Shown here in pieces: positions 7,535-16,789 of a DNA stretch of 40,568 nucleotides (positions within the stretch are counted from its first letter, which is position 1; every line of letters begins with the position of its first letter). The stretch covers positions 1-40,568 of the forward strand of contig CAZMZZ010000008.1 of the NCBI GenBank assembly GCA_964571215.1, in the 5' to 3' direction. A program made the translations under genes and the position numbers. The notes beneath the pieces are model-generated. The model was not told the DNA's origin. It ran no database searches and saw only the letters and a program-made list of their open reading frames with translations. The DNA is from CAJWPI01 sp964571215 (lineage in GTDB: Bacteria; Pseudomonadota; Gammaproteobacteria; Magnimaribacterales; Magnimaribacteraceae).

Positions 7535-8433
7535 TGAAAATTCTTTCACGAAAAATAGCTATAGTGACTGGAGGAGGAAGAGGTATAGGAAGAGGGCATT
7601 GTCTTCACTTAGCCAAATCTGGGGCTACTGTAATAGTTAATGATATTGATAAAGAGAAAAGCGCTAGCGTTGTTGAAGAAATACTATCACTAGGAGGAAC
7701 AGCTAGTCCTTCAAGTTGTGACATATCCTCTCGAGAGGGTTCAGAAGATCTGATAAAAGGAAGTGCAGAACAGCATGGATCAGTAGATATTCTTGTCAAT
7801 AATGCTGGAATTCTCAGAGACAGGACTTTTTTGAAAATGACAGATGAAGAGTTTGATGAGGTTTGGCAAGTTCATGTAAAAGGAACCTTTTGGTGTTCTC
7901 AAACCGCTAGTAAGATTATGAAAGAAAAAAATACAGGAGGATCAATAATTAATACAACCTCAGGAGCTCATTTTGGGAACTTTGGACAAACAAACTATGC
8001 TGCTGCTAAAGGAGCTATAGCTTCCATGACTTATACTTTAGCTATTGAATTGGCAAGATATGGGATTAGAGTAAACGCCATAGGACCAACAGGAACTACA
8101 AGAATGTCTGAAACTTTCAATACCAGCGCTAATGCAGAAGACAAAGAAGTCGATTTTATAGATCCTACTTTGAATGGTCCGCTTGTAGTTTTTTTAGCTA
8201 GCGAAAAATCTTTAACAATTAGTGGACAAATATTTGGATGTGGAGGAGATAGGTTAGCTCTTATGGTTCATCCACATTATGGTAAAACCCTTACTAAAGA
8301 AGGAGGCTGGACTGTAGAACAAATAGAAAAACACTTGTTAGAGGAGTTAGTTCCAGAGTTTGGTCCTATAGGAATGTTATCAATTCCATATCCTTTCTCA
8401 AAAGGAGTTACTAGATCAGATGAAAATGCTTAA
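7534..8433 (+). CDS. SDR-family 3-hydroxyacyl-CoA dehydrogenase-like protein (MFE-2 type)
   Basis: The 299-residue protein has the Rossmann TGGGRGIG NAD(P)-binding loop, NNAGILRDRTF, and the active-site Tyr-x3-Lys in NYAAAKGAIAS. The FGNFGQTNYAAAK stretch and the extended C-terminal tail are features of the dehydrogenase unit of peroxisomal multifunctional enzyme 2 (HSD17B4-like). The likely reaction is oxidation of a 3-hydroxyacyl-CoA to the 3-oxoacyl-CoA, the step after a MaoC or crotonase hydration. The start ATG shares one base with the upstream stop. A related SDR is encoded at 34693-35601. Confidence 0.9.
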   Translation: MKILSRKIAIVTGGGRGIGRGHCLHLAKSGATVIVNDIDKEKSASVVEEILSLGGTASPSSCDISSREGSEDLIKGSAEQHGSVDILVNNAGILRDRTFLKMTDEEFDEVWQVHVKGTFWCSQTASKIMKEKNTGGSIINTTSGAHFGNFGQTNYAAAKGAIASMTYTLAIELARYGIRVNAIGPTGTTRMSETFNTSANAEDKEVDFIDPTLNGPLVVFLASEKSLTISGQIFGCGGDRLALMVHPHYGKTLTKEGGWTVEQIEKHLLEELVPEFGPIGMLSIPYPFSKGVTRSDENA

Positions 8434-8445
8434 GGAAATAAAGGT

Positions 8446-9234
8446 ATGAAATTTACTACGTTAAATTATAAAGTATTAGATAAGATAGCTATTATTACTT
8501 TAAACAGACCCGATCAATACAACGCTGTTAACAGCACAATGTCACAAGAACTTCCCTTAGTATGGGAAGCTTTTAAGAAAGACCCATCTGCCATAGTAGC
8601 TATTATTACAGGATCAGGCGAAAAAGCTTTCTGCACTGGAGCAGATCTTACCGACCTTCCTGACATGAACGATAAACCAGGCAAAGCTTCTTTAGAGTCT
8701 ATTAAGTGGACTCCTCTTCAAAACGATGTTTGGAAACCAGTAATTTGTGCTGTGAATGGAATGACATGCGGAGGCGGGCTTCATTTTATAGCTGATAGTG
8801 ACATTATTATTTCATCTGATAGTGCAACTTTCTTTGATACTCATGTGAAAGTGGGGTTGGTTGCTGGATTAGAACCGGTTGGTCTTAGTAGAAAAATTCC
8901 TTTAGAAGCAGTACTTCGTATGTCTTTGGTAGGAGGAGGAGAAAGAATGTCAGCGCAAAAAGCTTTAGATATTGGCTTAGTAGGCGAGATTATTCCTAAT
9001 AACAAATTAATGGACAGAGCTAAAGAAATAGCTGATTTAATAAAAGTCCATTCACCCTCAGCTCTTGCAAGAACAAAAAAAGCAATTTGGCATTCAAAAG
9101 AAAAAGGGTTAAACGAATCTTTGGAGTATGCATGGAAATTAATTTCAGAACAGAATATTCACCCCGATTTTGAGGAAGGAGGAAAAGCTTTTATTGAAAA
9201 GAGACCTCCAAAATGGAAGCCTTTAGACTTTTAG
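8446..9234 (+). CDS. Enoyl-CoA hydratase/isomerase (crotonase) family protein
   Basis: The 262-residue crotonase begins with ITLNRPDQYNAVN, has the first oxyanion-hole segment GEKAFCTGADL and the second in NGMTCGGGLH. The DTHVKVGLVAGLEP segment covers the region that carries the catalytic glutamates in hydratases. The family includes hydratases, isomerases and C-C lyases acting on CoA thioesters, and the sequence does not decide between them. It starts 12 bases after the SDR and is followed by a second crotonase, consistent with processing of a cyclic or branched acyl-CoA. Confidence 0.9.
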   Translation: MKFTTLNYKVLDKIAIITLNRPDQYNAVNSTMSQELPLVWEAFKKDPSAIVAIITGSGEKAFCTGADLTDLPDMNDKPGKASLESIKWTPLQNDVWKPVICAVNGMTCGGGLHFIADSDIIISSDSATFFDTHVKVGLVAGLEPVGLSRKIPLEAVLRMSLVGGGERMSAQKALDIGLVGEIIPNNKLMDRAKEIADLIKVHSPSALARTKKAIWHSKEKGLNESLEYAWKLISEQNIHPDFEEGGKAFIEKRPPKWKPLDF

Positions 9235-9245
9235 TTTCTAGATCA

Positions 9246-9968
9246 ATGTCTTATTCAGAAATAGTACACGAAATAGATAACAGAAAGTCTATTATAACTC
9301 TTAACAGGCCTTCAAAATTGAATGCATATACTCCTGATATGGGGGATGAGCTTATAAGAGCTTTTAGAACCAGCACAAAAGATAAGGAAGTGGAAATAAT
9401 TATTTTGAAAGCTTCAGGAAAAGGATTTTGTGCAGGAGCTGATAGAGAGTTTCTCGAAAATAAAAAATTGAGTAAGAAAGGTTTAAGGCTAGGGGAGGAC
9501 GAATTTATCACTTCATTTGTAAAAGAAATTTCAGATTGTCCTAAACCTCTTATATCTTGCATTAATGGAATTGCAGTTGGGATAGGGGTAACAATGATTC
9601 TTCCTTTTGATATAAGGATTGCTAGTGAAGATGCTTCGTTCAGTTTTCCTTTTACTAAACTCGGTATTCTTCCTGGACTTGGAAGTAGCTATTTTCTGCC
9701 TGCATTAGTGGGGGTTTCGAAGGCTAAAGAGCTTGTATTAACAGGAAGCACAATAGATGCACATGAAGCCCTTAAAATAGGTCTTATAAATAAAGTAGTT
9801 AGTCATAATGATCTTGAAGATACTTTAAATAGCGTTTCTCAAGAAATTACTAAAAGTAACCAAAAAATAAATTCTTTAGCAAAAAGGATGTTTAATAAAG
9901 AATTAAATGAAGATTTAGATTTAGTAATTCAAAGAGAGAGAGAATTTACTAAAGAAGCGATAAAATAA
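9246..9968 (+). CDS. Second enoyl-CoA hydratase/isomerase family protein
   Basis: The product is about 240 residues, with ITLNRPSKLNAYTP, the oxyanion segment GKGFCAGADREF and NGIAVGIGVTMILP, then FSFPFTKLGILPGLGSS. This is a complete crotonase core with a shorter C-terminal domain. The frame is open back to an ATG at 9213, but that would overlap the upstream crotonase by 22 bases and add residues with no homology. I therefore prefer the ATG at 9246 (MSYSEIV). The two adjacent crotonases differ markedly and are not a recent duplication. The exact reaction is unknown. Confidence 0.87.
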   Translation: MSYSEIVHEIDNRKSIITLNRPSKLNAYTPDMGDELIRAFRTSTKDKEVEIIILKASGKGFCAGADREFLENKKLSKKGLRLGEDEFITSFVKEISDCPKPLISCINGIAVGIGVTMILPFDIRIASEDASFSFPFTKLGILPGLGSSYFLPALVGVSKAKELVLTGSTIDAHEALKIGLINKVVSHNDLEDTLNSVSQEITKSNQKINSLAKRMFNKELNEDLDLVIQREREFTKEAIK

Positions 9969-9982
9969 ACATAGGGGGGCGT

Positions 9983-10951
9983 ATGGAAATTAAGTCATTA
10001 GGTTATTTGGGTATAAATTCTAAAGATCCTTCATCTTGGTTGAAATTTTCAACAGAGATTTTAGGTATGATGCCTGCCAGGGCAGTTCCAGGAGAGAGTT
10101 GGGGAATGCCAACAGACCCAGAATTTAAGATAGCTAGTGAAGGAAAAGGTGTAGCAGATGACGGATCTGTATATCTCAAATTAGATAAGTATCAATGGCG
10201 AGTTGGGATTCATCCTTCCAAAGAAGAAGGTATAGCTTATCTAGGTTTTGAAGTAGAGAACGAGATTAAGCTTTTAGAAGCTATTAAATACCTTGAGTCT
10301 AATAAAATTAAAGTTACAAGGGGCACTAAAGAAGAAGCAAATTCTAGATCTGTTACCGGACTGGCTAGATTACAAGATCCTGCAGGGAACCAAGTAGAGC
10401 TCTTCTATGAGCCTACAGTAGATTATAAATTTTCTTCTCCCATATCTGGTCAAGAGTTTATAGCAGATAGATTAGGTTTAGGGCATGTCATGGTTTATGC
10501 CTCTGATTTAATAAAAACGTATGACTTTTATACCAAAACACTCGGTTTTAAGTTAAGCGATTATATAAGCTATTTAGGAGGAGATGGTGCTTGGTTCATC
10601 AGGTGTAATCCTAGACACCATAGCGTTGCTTTAGCTAGATATGGAGATGTTAATGGAGTACACCACATAATGTTTGAATTAAATACTATAGATGATGTTG
10701 GGAAGGCTTATGATAGAGCTATATCAGCTGGAATAAAGATATCTGCTTCCCTTGGGAGACATATTAATGACGGTGCTTTTAGTTTTTATATGAAGGGTCC
10801 TGATGGCTGGGACGTAGAAGTTGGAGCAGAAGTTATAAAGATTTATGATGATGATCTTTGGACCCCTAATCAGTTTGTTGAAGGAGATACTTGGGGTCAT
10901 CATGGGATTATGGAATCGGTAGAAGAGGTTAGTTTGGATCAGAAAGAATAA
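9983..10951 (+). CDS. Type I extradiol ring-cleavage dioxygenase (two VOC domains)
   Basis: The 322-residue protein is built from two VOC modules, as in BphC and HsaC. All active-site residues of that family are visible: the Fe(II) ligands His168 (LGHVMVY), His228 (GVHHIMFEL) and Glu279 (GWDVEVG), and the second-shell His213 (NPRHHSVA), His260 (GRHINDG) and Tyr269 (SFY). The usual WGHH terminus is present. It should cleave a catechol ring next to the hydroxyl groups with O2, giving a yellow 2-hydroxy-6-oxo-dienoate. The matching hydrolase is encoded at 14921-15766. A strong ribosome site (GGGGGG) precedes the ATG. The length and WGH end suit bicyclic or polycyclic catechols, but the substrate is not fixed by sequence. 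Confidence 0.9.
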   Translation: MEIKSLGYLGINSKDPSSWLKFSTEILGMMPARAVPGESWGMPTDPEFKIASEGKGVADDGSVYLKLDKYQWRVGIHPSKEEGIAYLGFEVENEIKLLEAIKYLESNKIKVTRGTKEEANSRSVTGLARLQDPAGNQVELFYEPTVDYKFSSPISGQEFIADRLGLGHVMVYASDLIKTYDFYTKTLGFKLSDYISYLGGDGAWFIRCNPRHHSVALARYGDVNGVHHIMFELNTIDDVGKAYDRAISAGIKISASLGRHINDGAFSFYMKGPDGWDVEVGAEVIKIYDDDLWTPNQFVEGDTWGHHGIMESVEEVSLDQKE

Positions 10952-10967
10952 TTTTATTTGAGGTGTT

Positions 10968-11381
10968 ATGTCAGAAGTTAAATTAAAGAATGGTGCTCTA
11001 GATTTAGGTATTGTGACTAATAATATAGGCTCAATGATAGCCTTCTACACTGAAACTTTGGGATTTAAAAAAATAGGAGAAGTTCCATTTCCTGGCCTAG
11101 GAGTTGTAAATAAGTTAGATTGCGGTAAGAGTCAGATAAAAATCCTTGCTTTAGAAAATCCTCCTGCACACGAGAATATAACAGGAGATTTTTCTACTTC
11201 TTCTGGATTTCGTTATTGCTCCCTTAATTTAGACAACTTAAAAGAGGTAATTGATTCCTGTATCTCTTCAAATATTAAGGTTGTTAATGGTCCCATGGAA
11301 ATAAGATCCAAAGTATGGGTAGCTATAATTCAAGACCCTGATGGAAATCTTATTGAACTAATGCAGGACGATAGTTTGTAG
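10968..11381 (+). CDS. Single-domain VOC (glyoxalase/bleomycin-resistance fold) protein
   Basis: The 137-residue protein has one VOC module: an opening LDLGIVTNNIGSMIAFYTETLGF strand-helix unit, a central pair of strands, and the closing IIQDPDGNLIELMQ with a candidate metal Glu. It sits 16 bases after the extradiol dioxygenase and overlaps the next gene by one base. It could be a small isomerase or lyase, an epimerase, or an accessory protein of the ring-cleavage step. Its metal ligands are not complete enough to call a reaction. Confidence 0.8.
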   Translation: MSEVKLKNGALDLGIVTNNIGSMIAFYTETLGFKKIGEVPFPGLGVVNKLDCGKSQIKILALENPPAHENITGDFSTSSGFRYCSLNLDNLKEVIDSCISSNIKVVNGPMEIRSKVWVAIIQDPDGNLIELMQDDSL

Positions 11382-14300
11382 TGAGTAAAGTCAATAAACA
11401 GTATCAATTACAGGATAAGTATCTTCTTGAATCTGGAAGGGTATTCTTAACTGGAACTCAAGCCTTAGTCAGACTACCTCTTATGCAACGCAAGAAAGAT
11501 CTATCTGAAGGCTTAAATACTGCTGGATATATCTCTGGCTATACAGGTTCTCCACTTGGAGGCTATGATCACGCACTCAATCAAGCTTCAGATTTACTTA
11601 AAGAGAATCATATAGTTTTCCAGCCAGGCATAAATGAAGATATGGCAGCTACTGCTGTACACGGTTCCCAACAATCCAATCTAGTTGATAATCCTAAATA
11701 TGATGGTGTCTTTGGGGTATGGTATGGGAAAGGACCTGGTGTTGATAGATCGGGGGATGCGCTTAAGCATGGTAATTATGCTGGAACCTCAAAATTTGGA
11801 GGAGTTTTAGTTTTAGCTGGAGACGATCATGGTGCTAAATCTTCAACAACTTCCCATCAAAGTGATCACGCTTTTATTCATTATGGAATTCCCACTTTAA
11901 ATCCTGCAACAGTACAAGATTACTTAGACTTTGGCATGTATGGATGGGCTATGTCTCGATATTCAAGCTGTTGGGTAGGAATGAAATGTGTTACTGATAC
12001 AGTTGAGAGTGGTGCATCAGTAGATATTAGTCAGAGCAGATTAAATATTCAAATCCCAGAAGATTTCTCTTTGCCAGAAGAAAATTACCACATTCAATGG
12101 GGTTTTGCTCCAGCTGCTTCAGAAGAAAGATTATTCCAAATTCGTTTACCGGCTGTCGAAGCTTTTGTAAGAAATAATGATATTGATAAAGAAATATTTC
12201 CAAGTACCAAAGGTCTAGCTATCGTAACAACTGGGAAAGCTTATTTAGATGTAAGACAAGCCTTAGAAGAGCTAGGGTTAAATGAAAAAAAAGCTAAAGA
12301 GAAAGGGGTCTCTTTATTCAAAGTGGGTCTGACCTGGCCTTTAGAACCTTCTAAGATAAGTAAATTTCTTGAAGGACATGAAGAGGTTTTGGTGGTTGAA
12401 GAAAAAAGACCTATTATTGAAGATCAATTAGCAAAAATTCTCTATAACAAACCCTCAAGACCTAGATTGGTAGGAAAAAATGATGAAGAAGGTAATGTTT
12501 TACTTCCATCTGATGGCGAGCTATCTCCAAGCGTAGTGGCTTTAGTTATTGGGAATAGGATTTCTAAGCTAAACTCTGACAGTCAATTAGAAGGAAAGAT
12601 ATCTAGTATTCAAAGCTTTATAGAGGGATTAAATTCTTCAAGCGGATCTGATTTGATGAGATTACCGAGCTTTTGTGCTGGTTGTCCTCACAACACTTCT
12701 ACAAAAGTTCCAGAAGGAAGTGTAGCTTTTGGGGGAATAGGTTGTCATGGAATGGCTACTTTCTTACCAGAGAGGAAAACTTTAACCCTTTGTCAAATGG
12801 GTGGAGAAGGAGTGATGTGGACTGGTATCGCTCCCTTTACTGAGACAAATCATCTATTCCAGAATTTAGGTGATGGAACTTATTACCACTCAGGCATCTT
12901 GGCTTTAAGGTCTTCAATAGCTTCTGGAGCTAATATTACTTATAAAATCTTAGTTAATGATGCTATTGCTATGACAGGAGGGCAAGAAATAACAGGTAAA
13001 GTAAAAGTAGATGATCTTAGTTGGCAGGTATACTCTGAAGGAGCAAACAAGATAGCAGTTGTATCGGACTATCCTGAGAAATACCCCACGTCGAGCAAAT
13101 TTGCTCCAGGGGTTACTGTTCATCATCGAGATGAAATGGACAAGATTCAAACTGAGTTTAGAGAGTGTAAAGGAGTATCGGTTATTATTTATGATCAATA
13201 TTGTGCAACTGAACTTAGAAGAAGAAGGAAAAGGGGTTTAGCAGAAGAACCTACAGAAAGAATCTTTATTAACCCACTGGTTTGTGAAGGTTGCGGCGAT
13301 TGTAGTTTTCAGTCTAATTGTATAGCCATAGAACCTCTTGAAACAGACTTTGGTCGTAAAAGGCAGATTAATCAATCTTCTTGTAATAAAGACTTCTCTT
13401 GCGTTAAAGGCTATTGCCCCAGCTTTGTGACAGTTAAAGGTGGTTCTCTTAGGAAGAGAGCAGAAAGTCAAAATGAAGATGCCTATAAAGAAGAAATATC
13501 AAAGTATTTAGAAAATATCCCTGAGCCTACCTCAGTAAAATGTGATAAACCCTATAATATCTTAATAACTGGTATAGGAGGGTCAGGAGTTATTACGCTA
13601 GGAGCATTACTTGGTACAGCTGCACATCTAGAAGGTAAAGGTTCTTCTACTCTGGATGTTGCTGGTTTGGCACAAAGAAACGGTCCTGTAACTAGTCACT
13701 TAAGAATAGCTGATAATTCTAAAGATCTCCATGCAACAAGAATAGCATCCGGCTCTGCAGATTTAATTTTAGGTTGCGATATAGTAGTTACTACAGGATT
13801 GGAAGCTATGTCTAAGATAAATCCAACTAAGACAAATATAATTGTTAACAGTCACGTTGCACCAACTAGCGCTTTTGCTTCCAACCCAAACCTGGATTTA
13901 TCTTCTGTAAGGATGAAGAAATCTTTAAAAGAGTCTGTTTCAGATGACCAATTAGATTTTGTTGAAGCTACTAAGCTTGCAACAGCTTTGATGGGAAACT
14001 CAATAGCAGCGAACTTATTTATTGTAGGTTATGCCATACAAAAAGGCCTTTTACCCATGTCAGTAGAAGCTGTTGAGAGGGCTATTGAGTTGAATGAAGT
14101 GGCAGTTGAGATGAATAAACAGAGTTTATCTTGGGGAAGAGTTGCTGCAACAGACATCGATCTAGTAAGAGACAAAGCTTTGCCAAAAAAAGAGATAAAA
14201 AATACAAAAGAAATAGGACTGGAAGAAATCATTAAGCAACGCAAAACATTTCTCGAAGGGTATCAGAACAAAAATTATGCTGAGAAATATGAAGAGTTTG

Positions 14301-14893
14301 TTAGAAAAGTTAGAAAAGAAGAGAAAAAAATAGTTAAAGAAGATTTTCTAACTCAAGCAGTAGCTAAATATTATTTTAAACTTCTAGCTTATAAAGATGA
14401 ATTTGAAGTTGCTAGGTTAATAACAAGTAAAGAATTTAAAGGAATCTTAGAGCAACAAATAGAAGGAGAATATAAATTAGAATTTAGTCTTGCACCTCCA
14501 GTTTTTGGGGGGAGAGATTCCAAGACAGGTAGATATCCCAAAAGGAAATTACCATCAATTTTCTTTTTCTTTTTTAGTCTACTAAAACATTTCAAATTCC
14601 TAAGAGGTACCCCATTAAACTTTTTTGGGTGGAGTGCTCACAGAAAGCTTGAACGACAACTTATCGGTGATTATCAAGAAACTATAAAAAAATTATTAGA
14701 GACTCTAACTTCTGAGAAGTATCATATAGCAGTTGATATAGCTTCTATACCAGAATTTATAAGAGGTTTCGATGTTGTTAAAGAGCAGAATCTTGAAACA
14801 GCTTTAATGAGGCAAGAGGAATTATTTAACTTGTACAATTCTGAATTTGTAGCAGCTAAAGAGATAGAAACAAAGAAAGTAGCTTCTAATTAA
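11381..14893 (+). CDS. Indolepyruvate ferredoxin oxidoreductase-like fused 2-oxoacid oxidoreductase
   Basis: This 1170-residue protein fuses the alpha and beta parts of IorAB-type enzymes. In order I see a TPP-dependent pyrimidine/core region (GYTGSPLGGYD near residue 48), a TPP-binding region (CAGCPHNT, GGIGCHGM), a cysteine cluster (CEGCGDC and CNKDFSCVKGYC, about residues 634-682) for an Fe-S centre, a gamma domain starting ILITGIGGSGV, and a C-terminal DUF6537-like region. Such enzymes decarboxylate 2-oxoacids (aryl-pyruvates or branched-chain) to acyl-CoA and reduce ferredoxin. The GTG start shares a base with the upstream TAG. Its position between the extradiol dioxygenase and the ring-cleavage hydrolase suggests it handles a 2-oxoacid of the same pathway. 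The frame is intact across the T-rich run near 14560. Confidence 0.92.
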   Translation: MSKVNKQYQLQDKYLLESGRVFLTGTQALVRLPLMQRKKDLSEGLNTAGYISGYTGSPLGGYDHALNQASDLLKENHIVFQPGINEDMAATAVHGSQQSNLVDNPKYDGVFGVWYGKGPGVDRSGDALKHGNYAGTSKFGGVLVLAGDDHGAKSSTTSHQSDHAFIHYGIPTLNPATVQDYLDFGMYGWAMSRYSSCWVGMKCVTDTVESGASVDISQSRLNIQIPEDFSLPEENYHIQWGFAPAASEERLFQIRLPAVEAFVRNNDIDKEIFPSTKGLAIVTTGKAYLDVRQALEELGLNEKKAKEKGVSLFKVGLTWPLEPSKISKFLEGHEEVLVVEEKRPIIEDQLAKILYNKPSRPRLVGKNDEEGNVLLPSDGELSPSVVALVIGNRISKLNSDSQLEGKISSIQSFIEGLNSSSGSDLMRLPSFCAGCPHNTSTKVPEGSVAFGGIGCHGMATFLPERKTLTLCQMGGEGVMWTGIAPFTETNHLFQNLGDGTYYHSGILALRSSIASGANITYKILVNDAIAMTGGQEITGKVKVDDLSWQVYSEGANKIAVVSDYPEKYPTSSKFAPGVTVHHRDEMDKIQTEFRECKGVSVIIYDQYCATELRRRRKRGLAEEPTERIFINPLVCEGCGDCSFQSNCIAIEPLETDFGRKRQINQSSCNKDFSCVKGYCPSFVTVKGGSLRKRAESQNEDAYKEEISKYLENIPEPTSVKCDKPYNILITGIGGSGVITLGALLGTAAHLEGKGSSTLDVAGLAQRNGPVTSHLRIADNSKDLHATRIASGSADLILGCDIVVTTGLEAMSKINPTKTNIIVNSHVAPTSAFASNPNLDLSSVRMKKSLKESVSDDQLDFVEATKLATALMGNSIAANLFIVGYAIQKGLLPMSVEAVERAIELNEVAVEMNKQSLSWGRVAATDIDLVRDKALPKKEIKNTKEIGLEEIIKQRKTFLEGYQNKNYAEKYEEFVRKVRKEEKKIVKEDFLTQAVAKYYFKLLAYKDEFEVARLITSKEFKGILEQQIEGEYKLEFSLAPPVFGGRDSKTGRYPKRKLPSIFFFFFSLLKHFKFLRGTPLNFFGWSAHRKLERQLIGDYQETIKKLLETLTSEKYHIAVDIASIPEFIRGFDVVKEQNLETALMRQEELFNLYNSEFVAAKEIETKKVASN

Positions 14894-14920
14894 ATTAATT
14901 AAATAAAAAAAGAGATTTTT

Positions 14921-15766
14921 ATGGATAATAAATTAACAGGAAAATTTATCGATTTAGAAAAAGGAAAGGCTCACTATTATGAGCATGGTTCAGGTGACTT
15001 TCTTTTATTCTTGCATGGTTCAGGACCAGGAGTAACTGGGATGGCTAATTTTTCAGATTCTATCAAAAGCTTTTCTTCAGATTTTCATTGTATTGTTATG
15101 GACCTTCCTGGTTATGGTAAAAGTGATCCTGTAGAAGGGGATCCTATTGGAGCTTCTGTTGAGTCTATAATTTCTTTTTTAGATAAGATGGGAATTAAAA
15201 AGACTCATATAATAGGGAATTCTTTTGGAGCTGTTTTGGGGGGCCTAATTGCAGCTTACCATCCAAAGATAGTTAATAGTTTTATTTCTATTGGCGGCTT
15301 GGGTACAAATATATTTTCCCCTTTTCCTGGAGAAGGTATTACATTACTTTCGGCTTTCGTAGAAGATCCAAGTAGAGATAGGTTAAAACAGTGGTTGGAA
15401 TCAATGGTCTTTGACAAGAGCCTTATAAGTGAGGAAATGGTTGAATCAAGATATAACCAGGCAATAGATCCAGTACAAATGGAAACAAGTAAGAAGTTTT
15501 ATTCTAAGGCTAGTTTAGATGCTATGGCAGAAAGTTTCAGAGGACCTGATGCAACTAATCGAATATCTCACCTGTCCTCTATTCAGGCTCCAACACTATT
15601 AACCTGGGGTAGAGATGATAGAGTTACCCCCTTAGATCAGATGCTAGTTCCTATGCGTCTTATTCCGAATTGTGAAGTTCTCATATTACCTAAATGTGGA
15701 CATTGGTCCATGATTGAGCAGAAAGAGGCTTTTGAGTCATCAGTCTTAGCTTTTTTAAGAAGGTAG
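14921..15766 (+). CDS. Alpha/beta hydrolase of the meta-cleavage product hydrolase type
   Basis: The 281-residue hydrolase shows the MCP-hydrolase signature FLHGSGPGVTGMANF, the nucleophile elbow GNSFGA with Ser101, an acid in WGRDDRVTP (Asp232 or 233) and the catalytic His261 in CGHWSMIEQ. BphD and HsaD share the same layout and length. These enzymes hydrolyse the C-C bond of the 2-hydroxy-6-oxo-dienoate made by an extradiol dioxygenase such as the one at 9983-10951. A spacer of 27 bases, including an AAAGAGA ribosome site, separates it from the oxidoreductase. Ester hydrolysis is an alternative, but the GPG(V)xGxxN stretch favours the C-C hydrolase group. Confidence 0.87.
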   Translation: MDNKLTGKFIDLEKGKAHYYEHGSGDFLLFLHGSGPGVTGMANFSDSIKSFSSDFHCIVMDLPGYGKSDPVEGDPIGASVESIISFLDKMGIKKTHIIGNSFGAVLGGLIAAYHPKIVNSFISIGGLGTNIFSPFPGEGITLLSAFVEDPSRDRLKQWLESMVFDKSLISEEMVESRYNQAIDPVQMETSKKFYSKASLDAMAESFRGPDATNRISHLSSIQAPTLLTWGRDDRVTPLDQMLVPMRLIPNCEVLILPKCGHWSMIEQKEAFESSVLAFLRR

Positions 15767-15783
15767 ATTCCAACAAAAGATTA

Positions 15784-16725
15784 ATGCTAAGCGCAAAAAT
15801 CAAAGGTCTAAATAAAGATCTTTCGCGTTTAGTTTTAGGTTGTGATAACCAATCTAATATTGATCATGCATTTGCAATGTTTGACCATTTTTTTTCTTTT
15901 GGAGGAAATGTCTTTGATACGGCCTTTATTTATAACAAAGGAAAAAGCGAAGAATATTTAGGTGCTTGGATAAACGATAGAGGAATTAGAGATAAGGTTG
16001 CGATTCTTGGAAAGGGTGCTCATACTCCTCACTGTGATCCTGAATCAGTTAGAAAGCAATTAGAGGTATCTTTAGAGAGATTAAAAGCCGATAGTTTAGA
16101 TATTTATTGTCTTCACAGAGATAACCCAGATATACCTGTAGAAGAGTTTGTGGATTCACTTGATGAATTGAAGAATGAAGGTTTGATTGAAATTAAGGGG
16201 GTATCAAACTGGACTCTTGAACGGTTTGTAAAAGCACAAGAATATTCTCTTAATAAAGGAATAGAAGGTTTTGGAGCCTTGAGTAATAATTTTAGTCTTG
16301 CAAGAATGAATCAACCTGTCTGGCCGGGTTGCCATAGTTGCTCTGATCAACTTTTTAAAGAATATATATTAAAAAATCAGGTACCTGTTTTTCCATGGTC
16401 AAGTCAAGCAAGAGGATTCTTTTTAGAATCAAAAAATTTTAGAAACCCCTTACATTTTTCTGACCCTACTAAAGAAGAAAGAGATAGGGTATGGAAAAGT
16501 GCTGAGAACAATGAAAGAAGAACTAGATGCCTTTCTTTGGCTGAAAGTAAGGGAGTGGAGCCTATACAAATTGCTCTTGCCTTTGTTCTAAATCAAGATT
16601 TTCCTTGTTTTCCATTAATAGGATCTAGAAAGATATTAGAGACTGAGAGCTCTATTAATGCTTGTAACATAAGCCTTAGTAAAATAGAACTTGCTTGGTT
16701 AGATTTAGTAAAAGACAAATTATGA
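15784..16725 (+). CDS. Aldo/keto reductase
   Basis: The 313-residue protein carries the full AKR tetrad: Asp45 and Tyr50 (FDTAFIY), Lys77 (LGKG) and His111 (CLHRDNP). The C-terminal GSRKILETESSINA resembles the NADPH 2'-phosphate site of the family. It should reduce an aldehyde or ketone, or run the reverse oxidation, in the cytoplasm. It follows the hydrolase after 17 bases. The subfamily resembles reductases found in sugar and glycoside clusters, so a link to the GH3 module further along is possible, but the substrate is unknown. Confidence 0.9.
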   Translation: MLSAKIKGLNKDLSRLVLGCDNQSNIDHAFAMFDHFFSFGGNVFDTAFIYNKGKSEEYLGAWINDRGIRDKVAILGKGAHTPHCDPESVRKQLEVSLERLKADSLDIYCLHRDNPDIPVEEFVDSLDELKNEGLIEIKGVSNWTLERFVKAQEYSLNKGIEGFGALSNNFSLARMNQPVWPGCHSCSDQLFKEYILKNQVPVFPWSSQARGFFLESKNFRNPLHFSDPTKEERDRVWKSAENNERRTRCLSLAESKGVEPIQIALAFVLNQDFPCFPLIGSRKILETESSINACNISLSKIELAWLDLVKDKL

Positions 16726-16789
16726 AAAGAAACTTAACTGAAGTAATATAAGCATGCAAAAACATAAATTTTTTTGAGGAGAGAAGATT

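Noticed and set aside
9213..9245. Upstream ATG for the second crotonase
   Set aside because: It overlaps the previous gene by 22 bases and adds non-homologous residues; ATG 9246 fits better.
9251..9562. Open frame on the minus strand opposite the crotonase
   Set aside because: Composition follows the antisense of a clear gene; no ribosome site and no recognisable domain.
14550..14600. T-rich run in the 2-oxoacid oxidoreductase gene as a frameshift site
   Set aside because: The frame continues with family-like sequence on both sides and normal total length.
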